64,000 nucleotides of DNA from Myxococcus guangdongensis (GCF_024198255.1 NZ_JAJVKW010000006.1:608413-672412); one strand, 5' to 3'. Positions 8,071-16,686 are shown, counted from the stretch's first letter. The notes: generated by a model from the sequence alone, not told the origin. Numbers and translations are program-made.

Positions 8071-9090
8071 TCAGCGCCACCCGGGCAGGGTGAAGGGAAC
8101 GAAGCGCGGAGGACCGAAGGCCTCGAGCGCCGCCCGTGACACGTCTTCCTTCACGCTCCACGCATCGACGACGGCGCCGCGCTCGAGCCGGGCCTGGTCG
8201 CGCAGCAGCACGAAGAGCGGCTCCGGCACCCGCGATGGCGCCAGCCCCGTCGCCGCCGTTCCCCCGAGCACCCAGGCGAGCGTGCGCGCGAGCATGACCA
8301 GGTCCGTGGCGGGCGTGGGCGTGGCGCCATCCAGGATGTCCTCTGGATAGAAGTCCGCGTGGGACTTGCTGGCGGAGGCCACGGGCAGGTACGTGCGGTA
8401 CTGCACCGCGCCAGCCCAGCCCACCAGCATCACGCCATGGTCCCTGGGGTGGACGAGCAGGTGGGGCGGCAGCACCGCGCCGTGGGCGTAGCCAGCGCGA
8501 TGCACGAAGCCGAGCACCTCCAGCGCGCGCTTCCACATCCACACGGCCGCGCGCGGGTCGATGCCCTCCGGATACACCTGACGCAGCTCCGTCAGCGAGT
8601 GCTGGAAGCCGCTCGACCAGCGATAGACGGCCGCCGCGCGAGACGTGCCCACCGGGTCCTTCACCTTGCCCCGGGCCACGGGCTGGGGGAGCAGCCGCGT
8701 GAAGTGCTCGGCGCCCTGGGCGCTGGAGCCCTGGAACTCCTCGAGGATTTCGTACTCCCGGGCGACCAGGTCCGCATCCCACAGCGCGCGGGCGACCTTC
8801 AGCACCACCATCTCCGTGATGCGCGCGTCGCGCCGCGCGAGGAACACGTCGCAGCTGTCCCCCTGGCCCAGGCGGCCGAGCAGCACGTAGCGCGTGCCCG
8901 CCACGGTGACGCGAGGTCGGTCCGGGGCGAACGGCGGGTCATCGGCCGGACGCGCGGGCTTGGGCCAGACGGCCACGCCCTTGGCGGACACCATCGCGCC
9001 GCAGTAGGCGCAGGTGAGGATGCCATTCGCCGAGGCGGGGGGCGGTAGGTTCGCGCCGCAGCCCGGACACTTCAGAAGTTGTAGTTCCAT
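8071..9090 (-). CDS. zinc-ribbon Ser/Thr-kinase-like protein, predicted pseudokinase
   Basis: 339 residues. The N-terminal zinc ribbon has C8-x2-C11 and C27-x2-C30. A kinase fold follows: glycine loop GRLGQGDSCDVFLA (72-85), VVLK with Lys98, and an alpha-C Glu near 112. The catalytic loop reads YAHGAVLPPHLLV where active kinases have H-R/G-D-L-K-P-x-N, so the catalytic Asp is lost. The DFG motif is replaced by GWA (near 224). ATP might still bind, but phosphotransfer is unlikely. Zinc-ribbon kinases paired with vWA proteins are known from TerY-type conflict systems, which supports treating this operon as one module. First gene of the operon, divergent from the PIN gene across 54 bases. Confidence 0.78.
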   Translation of the reverse strand: MELQLLKCPGCGANLPPPASANGILTCAYCGAMVSAKGVAVWPKPARPADDPPFAPDRPRVTVAGTRYVLLGRLGQGDSCDVFLARRDARITEMVVLKVARALWDADLVAREYEILEEFQGSSAQGAEHFTRLLPQPVARGKVKDPVGTSRAAAVYRWSSGFQHSLTELRQVYPEGIDPRAAVWMWKRALEVLGFVHRAGYAHGAVLPPHLLVHPRDHGVMLVGWAGAVQYRTYLPVASASKSHADFYPEDILDGATPTPATDLVMLARTLAWVLGGTAATGLAPSRVPEPLFVLLRDQARLERGAVVDAWSVKEDVSRAALEAFGPPRFVPFTLPGWR

Positions 9091-9144
9091 CCGACCCCCT
9101 CATGCGATGCGGGGGCAGCATACCGTGCCCACCGGAAACCCAGA

Positions 9145-9618
9145 ATGACTCCCGTTGCCCCCGTGCTGCCCGTGGTGCTCGACACCAATGTCGTCCTGGA
9201 CCTCTATGTGTTCGAGGACCCGGCCCTGCGCGAGCTCCATCAGGCCCTGAAGGATGGACGCCTGGTGGCCTGGGCCGAGGAGGCGACGCTGGCGGAGCTG
9301 GGGTATGTGCTCGCCTCGCGCCACTTCCTCCCGGGCCGGGCCCAGGACGCGCGGAGCACGGCGCTCTCCCGCTACCGCGAGCACGCGCGGGTGTTGCCGG
9401 CGGGGGAGGGGAGCACCGCGCTCGATCTCCCCCGGTGCAGGGACCGCGACGACCAGAAGTTCCTCGTCCTGGCCGCGCGTGCCGGGGTGTCGTGGCTGGT
9501 GAGCAAGGACAAGCGCGTGCTGTCCATGGCGGACCGGCACGGGATGCCCTTCCTCATCCTCACGCCCCGGCAGGCGGTGGCGCGACTGACCGCTCAGGCG
9601 TTGGACGCGGGGCGGTAG
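9145..9618 (+). CDS. PIN-domain protein, putative toxin-like RNase
   Basis: 157 residues. The PIN fold is indicated by VVLDTNVVLDLY (first acidic residue at Asp13), an internal Glu-rich helix (AEEATLAELGYVL), and CRDRDDQKFLVLA followed by WLVSKDKRVL, which give the remaining acidic residues. PIN proteins of this group (putative toxin component family) are Mg-dependent RNases. No antitoxin-like small gene is adjacent. It is divergent from the pseudokinase operon and could share its promoter region. Its last 25 bases overlap the convergent gene at 9594-11129. Confidence 0.75.
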   Translation: MTPVAPVLPVVLDTNVVLDLYVFEDPALRELHQALKDGRLVAWAEEATLAELGYVLASRHFLPGRAQDARSTALSRYREHARVLPAGEGSTALDLPRCRDRDDQKFLVLAARAGVSWLVSKDKRVLSMADRHGMPFLILTPRQAVARLTAQALDAGR

Positions 9619-11129
9619 CGCAGCACGCGCGCGTTGTCGGCGTTCACCACGAAGGCGGTGATGCTCTCCAGGCGGGACTTGCCCGCCTTCTCGCTCCACT
9701 CGAGCACGTAGAAGTAGACGGGCTCGCGAGAGCCGTGCGTGTTGCCGTACACGACGAGGGTGTCGGCCCGCTGGTCCTTGTAGGTGATGAGCGTCTGGCG
9801 GAAGGTGAGCCACACCTCGCGGCTCCCTGACTCCTCGGAGGTGCCGCGCAGGAACGCGGTGGGCTTGTCGAGCGGGCCCTGGAGGAACTCGCCGCCCGCG
9901 GCTTTGTGCTCCAGCAGCTCGCTCTTGGAGCCCGAGGAGTCGGTGAAGACGCCCGAGCATTCCTCCTCGCAGGTGAAGTCATGGGCATCCGCCGGGCGGG
10001 ACGCCTCGCGGCGCTCGACCTGGCAGCGCTTCTCACACGCGACGAGCTCGCGACCTTCCTGGGCGCGCGCCTTCTGGATTCGCGCCTTGATCTGCGCCTG
10101 GGCCGTGTCGGCCTCGAAGAACGTGGTGTCCGCCAGGTGGAGCAGCCCGGCCACGCGCACCAGGCCCGGGTCCTCCATCGCGGACAGCGCCGCGCTCGCC
10201 GCGGCCTTCTGGGGGCGCAGCTGCGCGGGCTTCACGCGGGTCCAATTCGCGCGGGCCTCGGAGTCGGTGCCCGTGCGGTTCAGGTCGACGCGGTCGAACG
10301 CCTCGGCCAGCTCCCGGGCGCGGGCGAGCGCCGCCTTGTACGCGGGCTTCTCCGGGACGGTGGCCATGAAGTCCACGGCCCGCGTGCCGTCGGGTCCACC
10401 GGGACGCGCGAGCATCTCATCCTCCGTGAACTCCTTCTCGAACAGGGTCTCCACCTTGTAGCGCGGCGCCCACTCCACCTTCGCCTTCGTGTCGTTGCGC
10501 GCGGCCGCCATCTTCCGCTCGTACGCGTAGGTGCGCACCTGCTCGAACGCCGCCGTCTCCGCCTCGGCCTTGTACGGGTCCTCGCCCTCCACGTACACGC
10601 GCAGGTCGCTCAGGCACGTGTCGTCATACGTCGCGCCCGGATAGGTGGTCACGAGGGTGAGTCGCACGCCGCCCACGCGCGCCGGCACGGGCACGCGGAC
10701 CTCCTGCCAGCCGAGCACGTCGCGCAGCTCCGCCTCCACCGGCGTGCCCGTCGTCTGCGGGCCCGTCTCGCCCTGGACCAGCGGCTCCAGCTTCACCTTC
10801 CGGGGGCGCGCGTTCGCGCGGTAGAGCTTCTCGGACTTCTGGTAGCCGTTGCGCACGAAGACGCGGAACACCTTGGCGCGCGTGAGGGACGGCCCCCACC
10901 ACTCCAGGGCCTCGCCCTCGCCGCGTCCCTTCGCGCCCTCCACCCACGCGGTGGCCGGGTCGTCGTCCGCGACATAGAGCGGCAGATAGTTCTGCGCGTG
11001 TTTGTTCCAACCGTTCTCCAGGAAGGTGGACGCCGTCACGCGGCGCGGATGCAGTCGGTGCGCGCTGCCCGCGTCAGGCTCGAGCAGGATGGGTGGGGCG
11101 GCGGCGAGGATGAGCGACAGGAGGATCAT
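9594..11129 (-). CDS. secreted protein with N-terminal NADase-type glycan-binding-like domain
   Basis: 511 residues from the ATG at 11129. A short signal peptide (MILLSLILAAA) precedes a discoidin-like beta-sandwich. That domain shows the pattern of NADase-type glycan-binding domains: YVADDDPATAWVEG, then FRVFVRNGYQKS and CLSDLRVYV. The middle and C-terminal parts are of unknown type, with four Cys in CEKRC and CEEEC (near residues 352-378). The start overlaps the stop of the cytochrome gene (ATGA), so the two are coupled. No catalytic motif is visible. Probably a periplasmic or surface protein. Confidence 0.65.
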   Translation of the reverse strand: MILLSLILAAAPPILLEPDAGSAHRLHPRRVTASTFLENGWNKHAQNYLPLYVADDDPATAWVEGAKGRGEGEALEWWGPSLTRAKVFRVFVRNGYQKSEKLYRANARPRKVKLEPLVQGETGPQTTGTPVEAELRDVLGWQEVRVPVPARVGGVRLTLVTTYPGATYDDTCLSDLRVYVEGEDPYKAEAETAAFEQVRTYAYERKMAAARNDTKAKVEWAPRYKVETLFEKEFTEDEMLARPGGPDGTRAVDFMATVPEKPAYKAALARARELAEAFDRVDLNRTGTDSEARANWTRVKPAQLRPQKAAASAALSAMEDPGLVRVAGLLHLADTTFFEADTAQAQIKARIQKARAQEGRELVACEKRCQVERREASRPADAHDFTCEEECSGVFTDSSGSKSELLEHKAAGGEFLQGPLDKPTAFLRGTSEESGSREVWLTFRQTLITYKDQRADTLVVYGNTHGSREPVYFYVLEWSEKAGKSRLESITAFVVNADNARVLRYRPASNA

Positions 11130-12124
11130 GGCTTGCGCTCCGGGGTGTGGCGGGGTGGCGGAAGGGGGGCGGCCCACAGCACCAGTCGTGAGAGGCCCGC
11201 GGGATAGAGTCCCGAGTCTTCCTGCTCGCGGGACACCAGGTGGTAGACGACGCGCGCGTAGCGGGCCGTGGTGGGGAGCCGGACGCGCAGGGGACGGCCT
11301 GGGACGAGGCGGGTGTCCTCGATGGCGCCCAGGTGGGCCAGCGGCTCCGGGGCCCACTGGCGCACCTCCAGGCGGCGGCCCAGCGTGGCCACGGTGGTGG
11401 CGGACTCGAAGAGGGGATTGTCGGCGACCTCCACGCTCACCCAGCGCATGACGTCGCCGGAGGGGAAGCCATGGCCGACCTCGCGCGTGGACAGCACGAG
11501 CGCTCCATCGTGCGGCTCCACGACGAGCGCCGCCTTGAGCGCCTCGGTGCGCCGGGTGCCGCCCAGTCCGTGGTCACCCCGAGGCATGTGGCAGTCGGTG
11601 CAGTGGCGCGTGTCTCCGGTGGCTTTGCGCCAGAGGGTCCACTCGCCCACCGTGTCCTGTTGCCACTCCGTCTTGGAGAGGCGGACGCGCTGGCCGTCGG
11701 TGTTCAGGACCGGGAAGCCGAACTGGTGACAGCCCGCGCAGGGCATGCCCGGCGTCGTGGCCTGGGCCTTGTCGATGCGCGCGTGACAGGCCGCGCAGGT
11801 GACGCCGTGCTCCTCGGGAGGACTGTTCGCGGGCAGCGGGCCGCGCTCCAGGTTGCGCGCGAGGGGCGCGTGGCATTGGACGCACCAGCCCGGACGGTCC
11901 TCGGTGATGGCGACCTGGAAGACGTCATCCGTGCGCGCCGAGGCATGGCCGCTGTTCCTCCACGCGTCGACCTCGGGCGCGTGGCACTCGGCGCAGCGCT
12001 GGATGCTCCAGTCCGGCAGGCCGTGCGGCGCGGGACCCACCTCCATGCGCGCGGTTCCCTGCGGGAAGCGGGCACTCGGCGCGGAGGCGAGGAGCGAGCA
12101 GGTGAGGAGGAGGAGCGCGTTCAC
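11126..12124 (-). CDS. periplasmic pentaheme c-type cytochrome
   Basis: 332 residues with signal peptide MNALLLLTCSLLASA. Five CxxCH haem-attachment motifs occur between residues ~42 and ~185 (CAECH, CVQCH, CAACH, CAGCH, CTDCH). The arrangement resembles the cytochrome c554/multihaem electron-transfer families. The C-terminal half is a beta-rich domain without hemes (GHGFPSGDVMRWV). It is the first gene of an operon with the glycan-binding-type protein. A role in periplasmic electron transfer follows from the haem count; the donor and acceptor are unknown. Confidence 0.82.
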   Translation of the reverse strand: MNALLLLTCSLLASAPSARFPQGTARMEVGPAPHGLPDWSIQRCAECHAPEVDAWRNSGHASARTDDVFQVAITEDRPGWCVQCHAPLARNLERGPLPANSPPEEHGVTCAACHARIDKAQATTPGMPCAGCHQFGFPVLNTDGQRVRLSKTEWQQDTVGEWTLWRKATGDTRHCTDCHMPRGDHGLGGTRRTEALKAALVVEPHDGALVLSTREVGHGFPSGDVMRWVSVEVADNPLFESATTVATLGRRLEVRQWAPEPLAHLGAIEDTRLVPGRPLRVRLPTTARYARVVYHLVSREQEDSGLYPAGLSRLVLWAAPLPPPRHTPERKP

Positions 12125-12203
12125 TGTTCAACGCGGAGTGTATTCGCATGGGACTCGCGGCCGCACCTCCCCCCGGGCCGGCGGGAGCGGTAGAACCGGA
12201 CCC

Positions 12204-13217
12204 ATGAAGGCCTACGAGATTCGGGACGGATTCGGGTTGGAGAAGCTGGTGTCGTGCGAGCGGCCGGACCCCACGCCGGGCCCGTTCCAGGTGCGCGTGC
12301 GGGTGAAGGCGACGAGCCTGAACTACCGCGACCTGATGATGGTGGAGGGGCGCTACAACCCGAGGCAGAAGCTACCGCTGGTGCCCAACTCGGATGGCGC
12401 GGGGGTGGTGGACGCGGTGGGGCCGGGTGTCACGCGGGTGAAGGTGGGGGACCGGGTCATCGGTCTCTTCGCGCAGGCGTGGTCCGCCGGGGAGCCGACG
12501 CGTCTGGTCCAGCAGTCCACGTTGGGCGGGCCGCTGGATGGCGCGCTCGCGGACACGATGGTGCTGCGCGAGGACGGGGTGGTGCCCACGCCGGATCATC
12601 TCTCCGACGAGGAGGCCGCCACGCTGCCGTGCGCGGCGCTCACGGCGTGGAGCGCGTTGGTGACGCATGGCGCGCTCAAGGCGGGGGACGTGGTGTTGCT
12701 GCAGGGTACGGGAGGCGTCTCCCTCTTCGCGCTGCAGATCGCGCGGTTGATGGGCGCGCGCGTCATCATCACCTCCAGCCGCGACGAGAAGCTGGAGCGA
12801 GCGCGGGGGCTGGGGGCGCACGAGGGCATCAACTACGTGACGACTCCGGACTGGGACAAGGCGGCGCGTGCGCTCACGGGCAACGCGGGCGTGGACCATG
12901 TGGTGGAGGTGGGCGGGGCGGGGACGTTCGAGAAGTCGCTGCGCGCGGTGCGGCCTGGCGGCACGGTGTCCGTCATCGGCGTGCTGAGCGGCGTCGCGGG
13001 GGCGGTGCCGCTGACGTCCATCCTGATGCAGAACCTGCGGGTACAGGGCATCCTCGTCGGACATCGGCAGAGCTTCGAGGCGCTGCTGCGTGCGTTCTCG
13101 CAGCATGCCGTCCGCCCGGTGGTGGACCGCGTGTTCCCCTTCGACGAGGCGGTGGCGGCGTTCCATCACCTGAAGAGCGGGGCCCACTTCGGCAAGGTCG
13201 TCATCCGCGTGGGATGA
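12204..13217 (+). CDS. MDR-family oxidoreductase (quinone-oxidoreductase-like)
   Basis: 337 residues. The GroES-like N-terminus contains TSLNYRDLMMVEGRY and PNSDGAGVV. The Rossmann fold carries LLQGTGGVSLFALQIA (near residue 165). The residues that bind catalytic zinc in true alcohol dehydrogenases (Cys in the SLNYRDL region, GHE) are absent, so a zinc-independent NAD(P)H quinone or enone reductase is more likely. The gene is convergent with the RIO kinase gene and ends before the 13244-13275 hairpin. Confidence 0.85.
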   Translation: MKAYEIRDGFGLEKLVSCERPDPTPGPFQVRVRVKATSLNYRDLMMVEGRYNPRQKLPLVPNSDGAGVVDAVGPGVTRVKVGDRVIGLFAQAWSAGEPTRLVQQSTLGGPLDGALADTMVLREDGVVPTPDHLSDEEAATLPCAALTAWSALVTHGALKAGDVVLLQGTGGVSLFALQIARLMGARVIITSSRDEKLERARGLGAHEGINYVTTPDWDKAARALTGNAGVDHVVEVGGAGTFEKSLRAVRPGGTVSVIGVLSGVAGAVPLTSILMQNLRVQGILVGHRQSFEALLRAFSQHAVRPVVDRVFPFDEAVAAFHHLKSGAHFGKVVIRVG

Positions 13218-13243
13218 CGTGACGACTCACCGAGGTGGGGGAC

Positions 13244-13275
13244 GGGCCCGGTGACGACTGGCGTCCACCGGGCCC
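13244..13275. terminator. perfect 10-bp inverted repeat between convergent genes
   Basis: GGGCCCGGTG (13244-13253) and its exact complement CACCGGGCCC (13266-13275) flank a 12-base loop, 27 bases after one stop codon and 7 bases from the other. The symmetry and position suggest a bidirectional terminator. No U-tract is present. Confidence 0.6.
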
Positions 13276-13282
13276 TGGGGGC

Positions 13283-15436
13283 TCAGGAGCCGGTTTCGGT
13301 GGGGCCCGAGTCGGACGGGTTGTTGTTCCGCGCGACGTAGCTCACCTGGGGACCGCCTCGTGGACCGCGAGGTGCGTTGCCCCGGTTCGAGTTGGGGCGC
13401 TGCTGGCGGGGCTCGCGGAGCGTGTTGCCACCCGGGCTGGTGGGCGGACGGGTCTCCACGGTGGGCTGCGAGGGCCGGTTGGGGCCTCCGCGACGCTCGC
13501 CACGTGGAGGCCGCGAGTCATTGCCGGCGAAGGTGTTGCTCGCGCCGGCCTGGACCTCGTTGCCCTGACCCCGGTGCTCGACCACGGGCTGGCGCTCGTC
13601 GCGGTTGCCGCGTCCGTTCATCGGGGGACGCGAGTTGGCGTGGCCGTTGCGAGGCTCGGAGGGTTCGCCTCGGCGGTTGCCGTTGCGGAAGTCGCCCGAG
13701 CCGCGCGGCCCCCCGTTGCGCGAAGCGTCCGCGCCACGCGAGTCCTCACCGTTGCGAGCCTCGCCCTGGAACCCAGGGGAATCGGACGCATGCGCGTCCT
13801 GGCCGTTGCGAGCCTCACCCTGGAAGCCCCTGGGGCCTCCATTGCGACGCTCGCCCGGGGCCCCGCGAGGGCCACGGCCACGTGAGTCGCCGGAGCCCTG
13901 TGCCGCCGCGTCGCGACGCTCGCCCTGGAAGACGCGAGGACCCCCGCGCGAATCTCCCGCGCCCTGCGCACCCTCGCCCGAGAAGCCACGAGGACCGCCA
14001 CGCGAGGCTCCGGCGCCTTGGGCCGCATCGCCGTTGCGCCGCTCGCCCTGGAATCCACGCGGACCCCCGCGCGAATCTCCCGCGCCTTGCGCCGCATTGC
14101 CGTTGCGGCGCTCACCCGGGACGCCGCGAGGACCGCCACGCGAGTCCCCAGCGCCTCGAGCTGCTTCGCCCTGGAAGCCACCAGGCCCCCCGCGCGAGTC
14201 TCCCGCGCCGCCCTGCGGCCGGTGTGCGCCGTTGCGTGAGTCACCGTGACGCGGTGCCTCGCTGTTTCCGTTGTGCGCGCCGCCCTGGACGCCCCGCGGA
14301 CCTCCATTGCGCTGCTCCGCCTGCGGAGGCCGCGCCCCATTCGCCTGCGGCGGACGAGCACCACCACCTCCCGACGGACGCGCCTGCTGCGACGCGGGCG
14401 AACTCGGACGATTGTTGCCCGAGCGCGGCGGTCCTCGCCCCGGACCCCTGCGGCCTCCACGCTGCGCCGGGGCGGCGGGCGGCTTGCCTCGCTCGCCACC
14501 TCCCTGCCGCAGCACCAGCGCCTCCAACTCGAGCAGCTCCGCCTCGGCGGCCTCCTCGGGCGTCATCGCCGGCTTGGGCGGAGCGGGCGCGACCTCGACC
14601 TGCGGCGTCCGCTGCTCCAGGCGGGGATTGCCGCCCGCGAACCGCGCGTCCGGACGGCCCTTGCCCTGGCCCCCACGGCGAGCCCCCTCACGGGAGCCTC
14701 CCGAAGGAACGAAGTCCGGCGTGAGCTCGCGCCGCACATAGGCGCTCCAGATTTCGCCCGTGTCCCCCGCCATGCCGTACATCGCCGGACCGTACGTCGC
14801 GAGGAACTCGCGCACGTTGTCCAGGTCGCGCCGGAAGTAGAACTCCGCGCGGTTGTTGCGCGCCGCGGCGATGGTCTGCGGGAAGTCGATGATGACCGGC
14901 CCCGCGTAGCCCATCAGGATGTTGTACGGCGACAGGTCGCCGTGGATGAGGTCCGCGCACAGCATGCTGATGACCTGGGCCCGCAGGTCCAGGTACATCG
15001 CCAGCGCCTCCTCCGGCGTGGCCGGCGGCGCCTCGACCAGTCGCGGGGCCGGATGACCCTGCGCGTCGATGACCACCTCCATCAGGAGGATGCCCTCGTA
15101 GAACAACACCGGCGTGGGCACTCGGACGCCCTGCGCGTGCAGCTTGTAGAGCGAGTCCGACTCCGCGCTCTTCCAGGCCTCCTCGGCGGCGGCCTGTCCG
15201 AACTTGCTGCCCTTCTCCATGGCGCGACGCGTGCGCGAATTGCGCACCTCACGCCCCTCCCGGTAGCCCACGTTGTTGCGGAAGTTACGCTCGTGGCGCT
15301 CCTTGTACAGCTTGGCCGCCACCACCTGCCCGGCGTGCTGGACCAGCCACACCTCCGCCTCCTTGCCCGTCTTCAGTTGGCCGAGAACGGCCTCGATGAT
15401 TCCATCGGCGAGGAGGGTCTCTAGCGAGTCATTCAT
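13283..15436 (-). CDS. RIO-type protein kinase with long Gly/Arg/Asn-rich disordered tail
   Basis: 717 residues. The N-terminal ~265 residues are a RIO1-like kinase: GKEAEVWLVQ, AAKLYK (ATP Lys), catalytic LIHGDLSPYNIL and metal-binding IIDFPQT. RIO kinases act in ribosome maturation, and in bacteria are mostly uncharacterised ATPases or kinases. The C-terminal ~450 residues are of low complexity, rich in RGG, RNG and FQGE, resembling RGG-type RNA-binding or phase-separating tails. The tail contains about seven imperfect ~22-residue repeats. Its reading frame is clear despite the repeats. Start ATG at 15436; another ATG at 15432 is out of frame. Confidence 0.85.
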   Translation of the reverse strand: MNDSLETLLADGIIEAVLGQLKTGKEAEVWLVQHAGQVVAAKLYKERHERNFRNNVGYREGREVRNSRTRRAMEKGSKFGQAAAEEAWKSAESDSLYKLHAQGVRVPTPVLFYEGILLMEVVIDAQGHPAPRLVEAPPATPEEALAMYLDLRAQVISMLCADLIHGDLSPYNILMGYAGPVIIDFPQTIAAARNNRAEFYFRRDLDNVREFLATYGPAMYGMAGDTGEIWSAYVRRELTPDFVPSGGSREGARRGGQGKGRPDARFAGGNPRLEQRTPQVEVAPAPPKPAMTPEEAAEAELLELEALVLRQGGGERGKPPAAPAQRGGRRGPGRGPPRSGNNRPSSPASQQARPSGGGGARPPQANGARPPQAEQRNGGPRGVQGGAHNGNSEAPRHGDSRNGAHRPQGGAGDSRGGPGGFQGEAARGAGDSRGGPRGVPGERRNGNAAQGAGDSRGGPRGFQGERRNGDAAQGAGASRGGPRGFSGEGAQGAGDSRGGPRVFQGERRDAAAQGSGDSRGRGPRGAPGERRNGGPRGFQGEARNGQDAHASDSPGFQGEARNGEDSRGADASRNGGPRGSGDFRNGNRRGEPSEPRNGHANSRPPMNGRGNRDERQPVVEHRGQGNEVQAGASNTFAGNDSRPPRGERRGGPNRPSQPTVETRPPTSPGGNTLREPRQQRPNSNRGNAPRGPRGGPQVSYVARNNNPSDSGPTETGS
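13640..14230 (-). repeat. tandem imperfect ~66-bp coding repeats in the RIO kinase tail
   Basis: The units encode variants of GDSRGGPRGFQGERRNG, with about seven copies. Reading frame and codon bias are kept throughout, so this is a protein repeat and not a satellite or CRISPR. Copy number is likely to vary between strains. Confidence 0.75.
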
Positions 15437-15903
15437 TCAGAGGCGGAAGTCCAATGGGGTTCGGGCGGGTGCTTTCCAATGCGCGGGGCGGCCCTGCTCG
15501 CAGCGCGCGGCGGCATGTGAACATCTCGCGGGCCCCTCTTGCTACCAGCATGACGCCAGGAGCAATCAGGTGAACCAACGCCCGGCCTGCTAACAGTTTG
15601 TCCGCCAGGGTTCCAGGCCATCGATGCGCTCTCCTCGGCTGGGTCAAAGTTGACCAAGACCTTGGAATCCCTGGGGAAAAGTCCGGATGACGGACCACCG
15701 GCCTCCGAGCATCCAGGCGAGCGCTGGACTGGAGGGCTGAAAAGGGACCGAGGACCGGCGAGTCGACACTCGGCGTGCGGGCGAGCGGAGGGGCCACTGG
15801 CCAGCTCCACCGGAGAGGTGCCGGGCTCGGACCGGCACCCAGGGGACTGCCGACCCGCACCCAGAGAGCGCTACGATGCGCGCCGCCCAGGAGGGGCTCA
15901 CCC
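15437..15903. other. 467-bp intergenic region between divergent RIO kinase and H1-like genes
   Basis: No credible coding frame: open frames here have mixed third-position composition. GC is lower than in flanking genes around 15540-15700. It holds the dyad at 15642-15655 and presumably both divergent promoters, which I cannot place with confidence. Confidence 0.5.
15642..15655. promoter_or_regulatory. palindromic operator-like site
   Basis: GGTCAA-AG-TTGACC is a perfect 6+6 dyad with a 2-base centre. The right arm doubles as a TTGACC -35-like hexamer. It lies mid-way between the divergent RIO kinase and H1-like genes, about 250 bases upstream of the latter. The binding protein is unknown. 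Confidence 0.35.
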
Positions 15904-16554
15904 ATGGCGACGAAGAAGCGCAAGTCGAGTGCTGCGAAGAAGTCATCCCGGCGCGCCTCCACGACGAAGAAGGCCGCGACGAAGAAGCCCACGGCCCGGA
16001 AGGCCACCGCGAAGAAGAGCGCCGCGAAGAAGGGCGCGGCTCGAAAGAGCACCGCGAAGAAGGCTGCCACGAAGAAGCGCGCCGCGAAGAAGGCGGCCAC
16101 GAAGAAGAGCGCCGCCAGGAAGGCGGCGACCCGGAAGGCCCCGAGTGGGGGCAGGAAGTCCGCGCCGGCCACCGCGCCCCTGTCTCCGCGGCTGGTCGTC
16201 TCCCGGGACGTGGCCCAGACGCCGCCCCCCGCCGTCCTGGAGGAGCCCACCGCTCCAGGGCTCGCCTTCGTGGAGCAGGTGGAGACGTCGTCCGCCGGCA
16301 TCCTCCCGCTGGCGCCCGAGCACGCGGCGGTGGACGAGCTCACCAGCTCCGGCAACGAGCTGCTCGACATCTTCCAGCGCTATGACCGCAACCGCACCGG
16401 CGCCATCGAGCGCGCCGAGTTCGCGCGGCTCCTGGAGGCGCTGGGGCAGGACGTCACGGACGAAGAGCTGGAGATCGCCGTCGACATCGTCGACGCGGAC
16501 CGCACGGGGAAGATTTCCTGGATGGCGTTCAAGGCGTGGTGGCGCAGCCGCTGA
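15904..16554 (+). CDS. histone-H1-like Lys/Ala-rich protein with C-terminal EF-hand pair
   Basis: 216 residues. Residues 1-85 are almost entirely Lys, Ala, Thr, Arg and Ser in AAKKAATKK-type repeats, like bacterial histone-H1/Hc1-type DNA-binding tails. After a Pro-rich linker, residues 148-216 form a calmodulin-like EF-hand pair. Loop 1 (Asp161 to Glu172, D-R-N-R-T-G-A-I-E) is canonical. Loop 2 (from Asp197) keeps D-x-D-x-T-G but has Ala at position 12, so it is probably weak. This suggests a nucleoid protein whose behaviour responds to calcium. I chose the ATG at 15904 because Lys-rich coding begins there. Confidence 0.82.
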   Translation: MATKKRKSSAAKKSSRRASTTKKAATKKPTARKATAKKSAAKKGAARKSTAKKAATKKRAAKKAATKKSAARKAATRKAPSGGRKSAPATAPLSPRLVVSRDVAQTPPPAVLEEPTAPGLAFVEQVETSSAGILPLAPEHAAVDELTSSGNELLDIFQRYDRNRTGAIERAEFARLLEALGQDVTDEELEIAVDIVDADRTGKISWMAFKAWWRSR

Positions 16555-16686
16555 AAGGCGCGCCACCAGCACGCTGAGCATGGGCCCGTCCCAGTCGTGG
16601 GCGGGCGCCTGGGCCCGGGTCTGCTCGCGCCGCCTCGAAAATAGGAGCGGGGGCCGAGCTGACCTACACTCGGGAGGGTAGGGGGA

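Noticed and set aside
9145..9618. Complete toxin-antitoxin pair around the PIN gene
   Set aside because: No small antitoxin-like gene overlaps or precedes it; the only neighbours are the divergent pseudokinase and a convergent secreted-protein gene.
12204..13217. Zinc-dependent alcohol dehydrogenase
   Set aside because: Catalytic-zinc ligands of the MDR family are missing, so I call it quinone-oxidoreductase-like.
13640..14230. CRISPR-like or satellite repeat array
   Set aside because: The repeats stay in one reading frame, units are imperfect and adjacent without unique spacers, and codon bias is kept; they are protein repeats of the RIO kinase tail.
15940..16140. Short DNA tandem repeats of GCGAAGAAG type
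   Set aside because: They are the Lys/Ala codons of the histone-H1-like tail, not a separate element.
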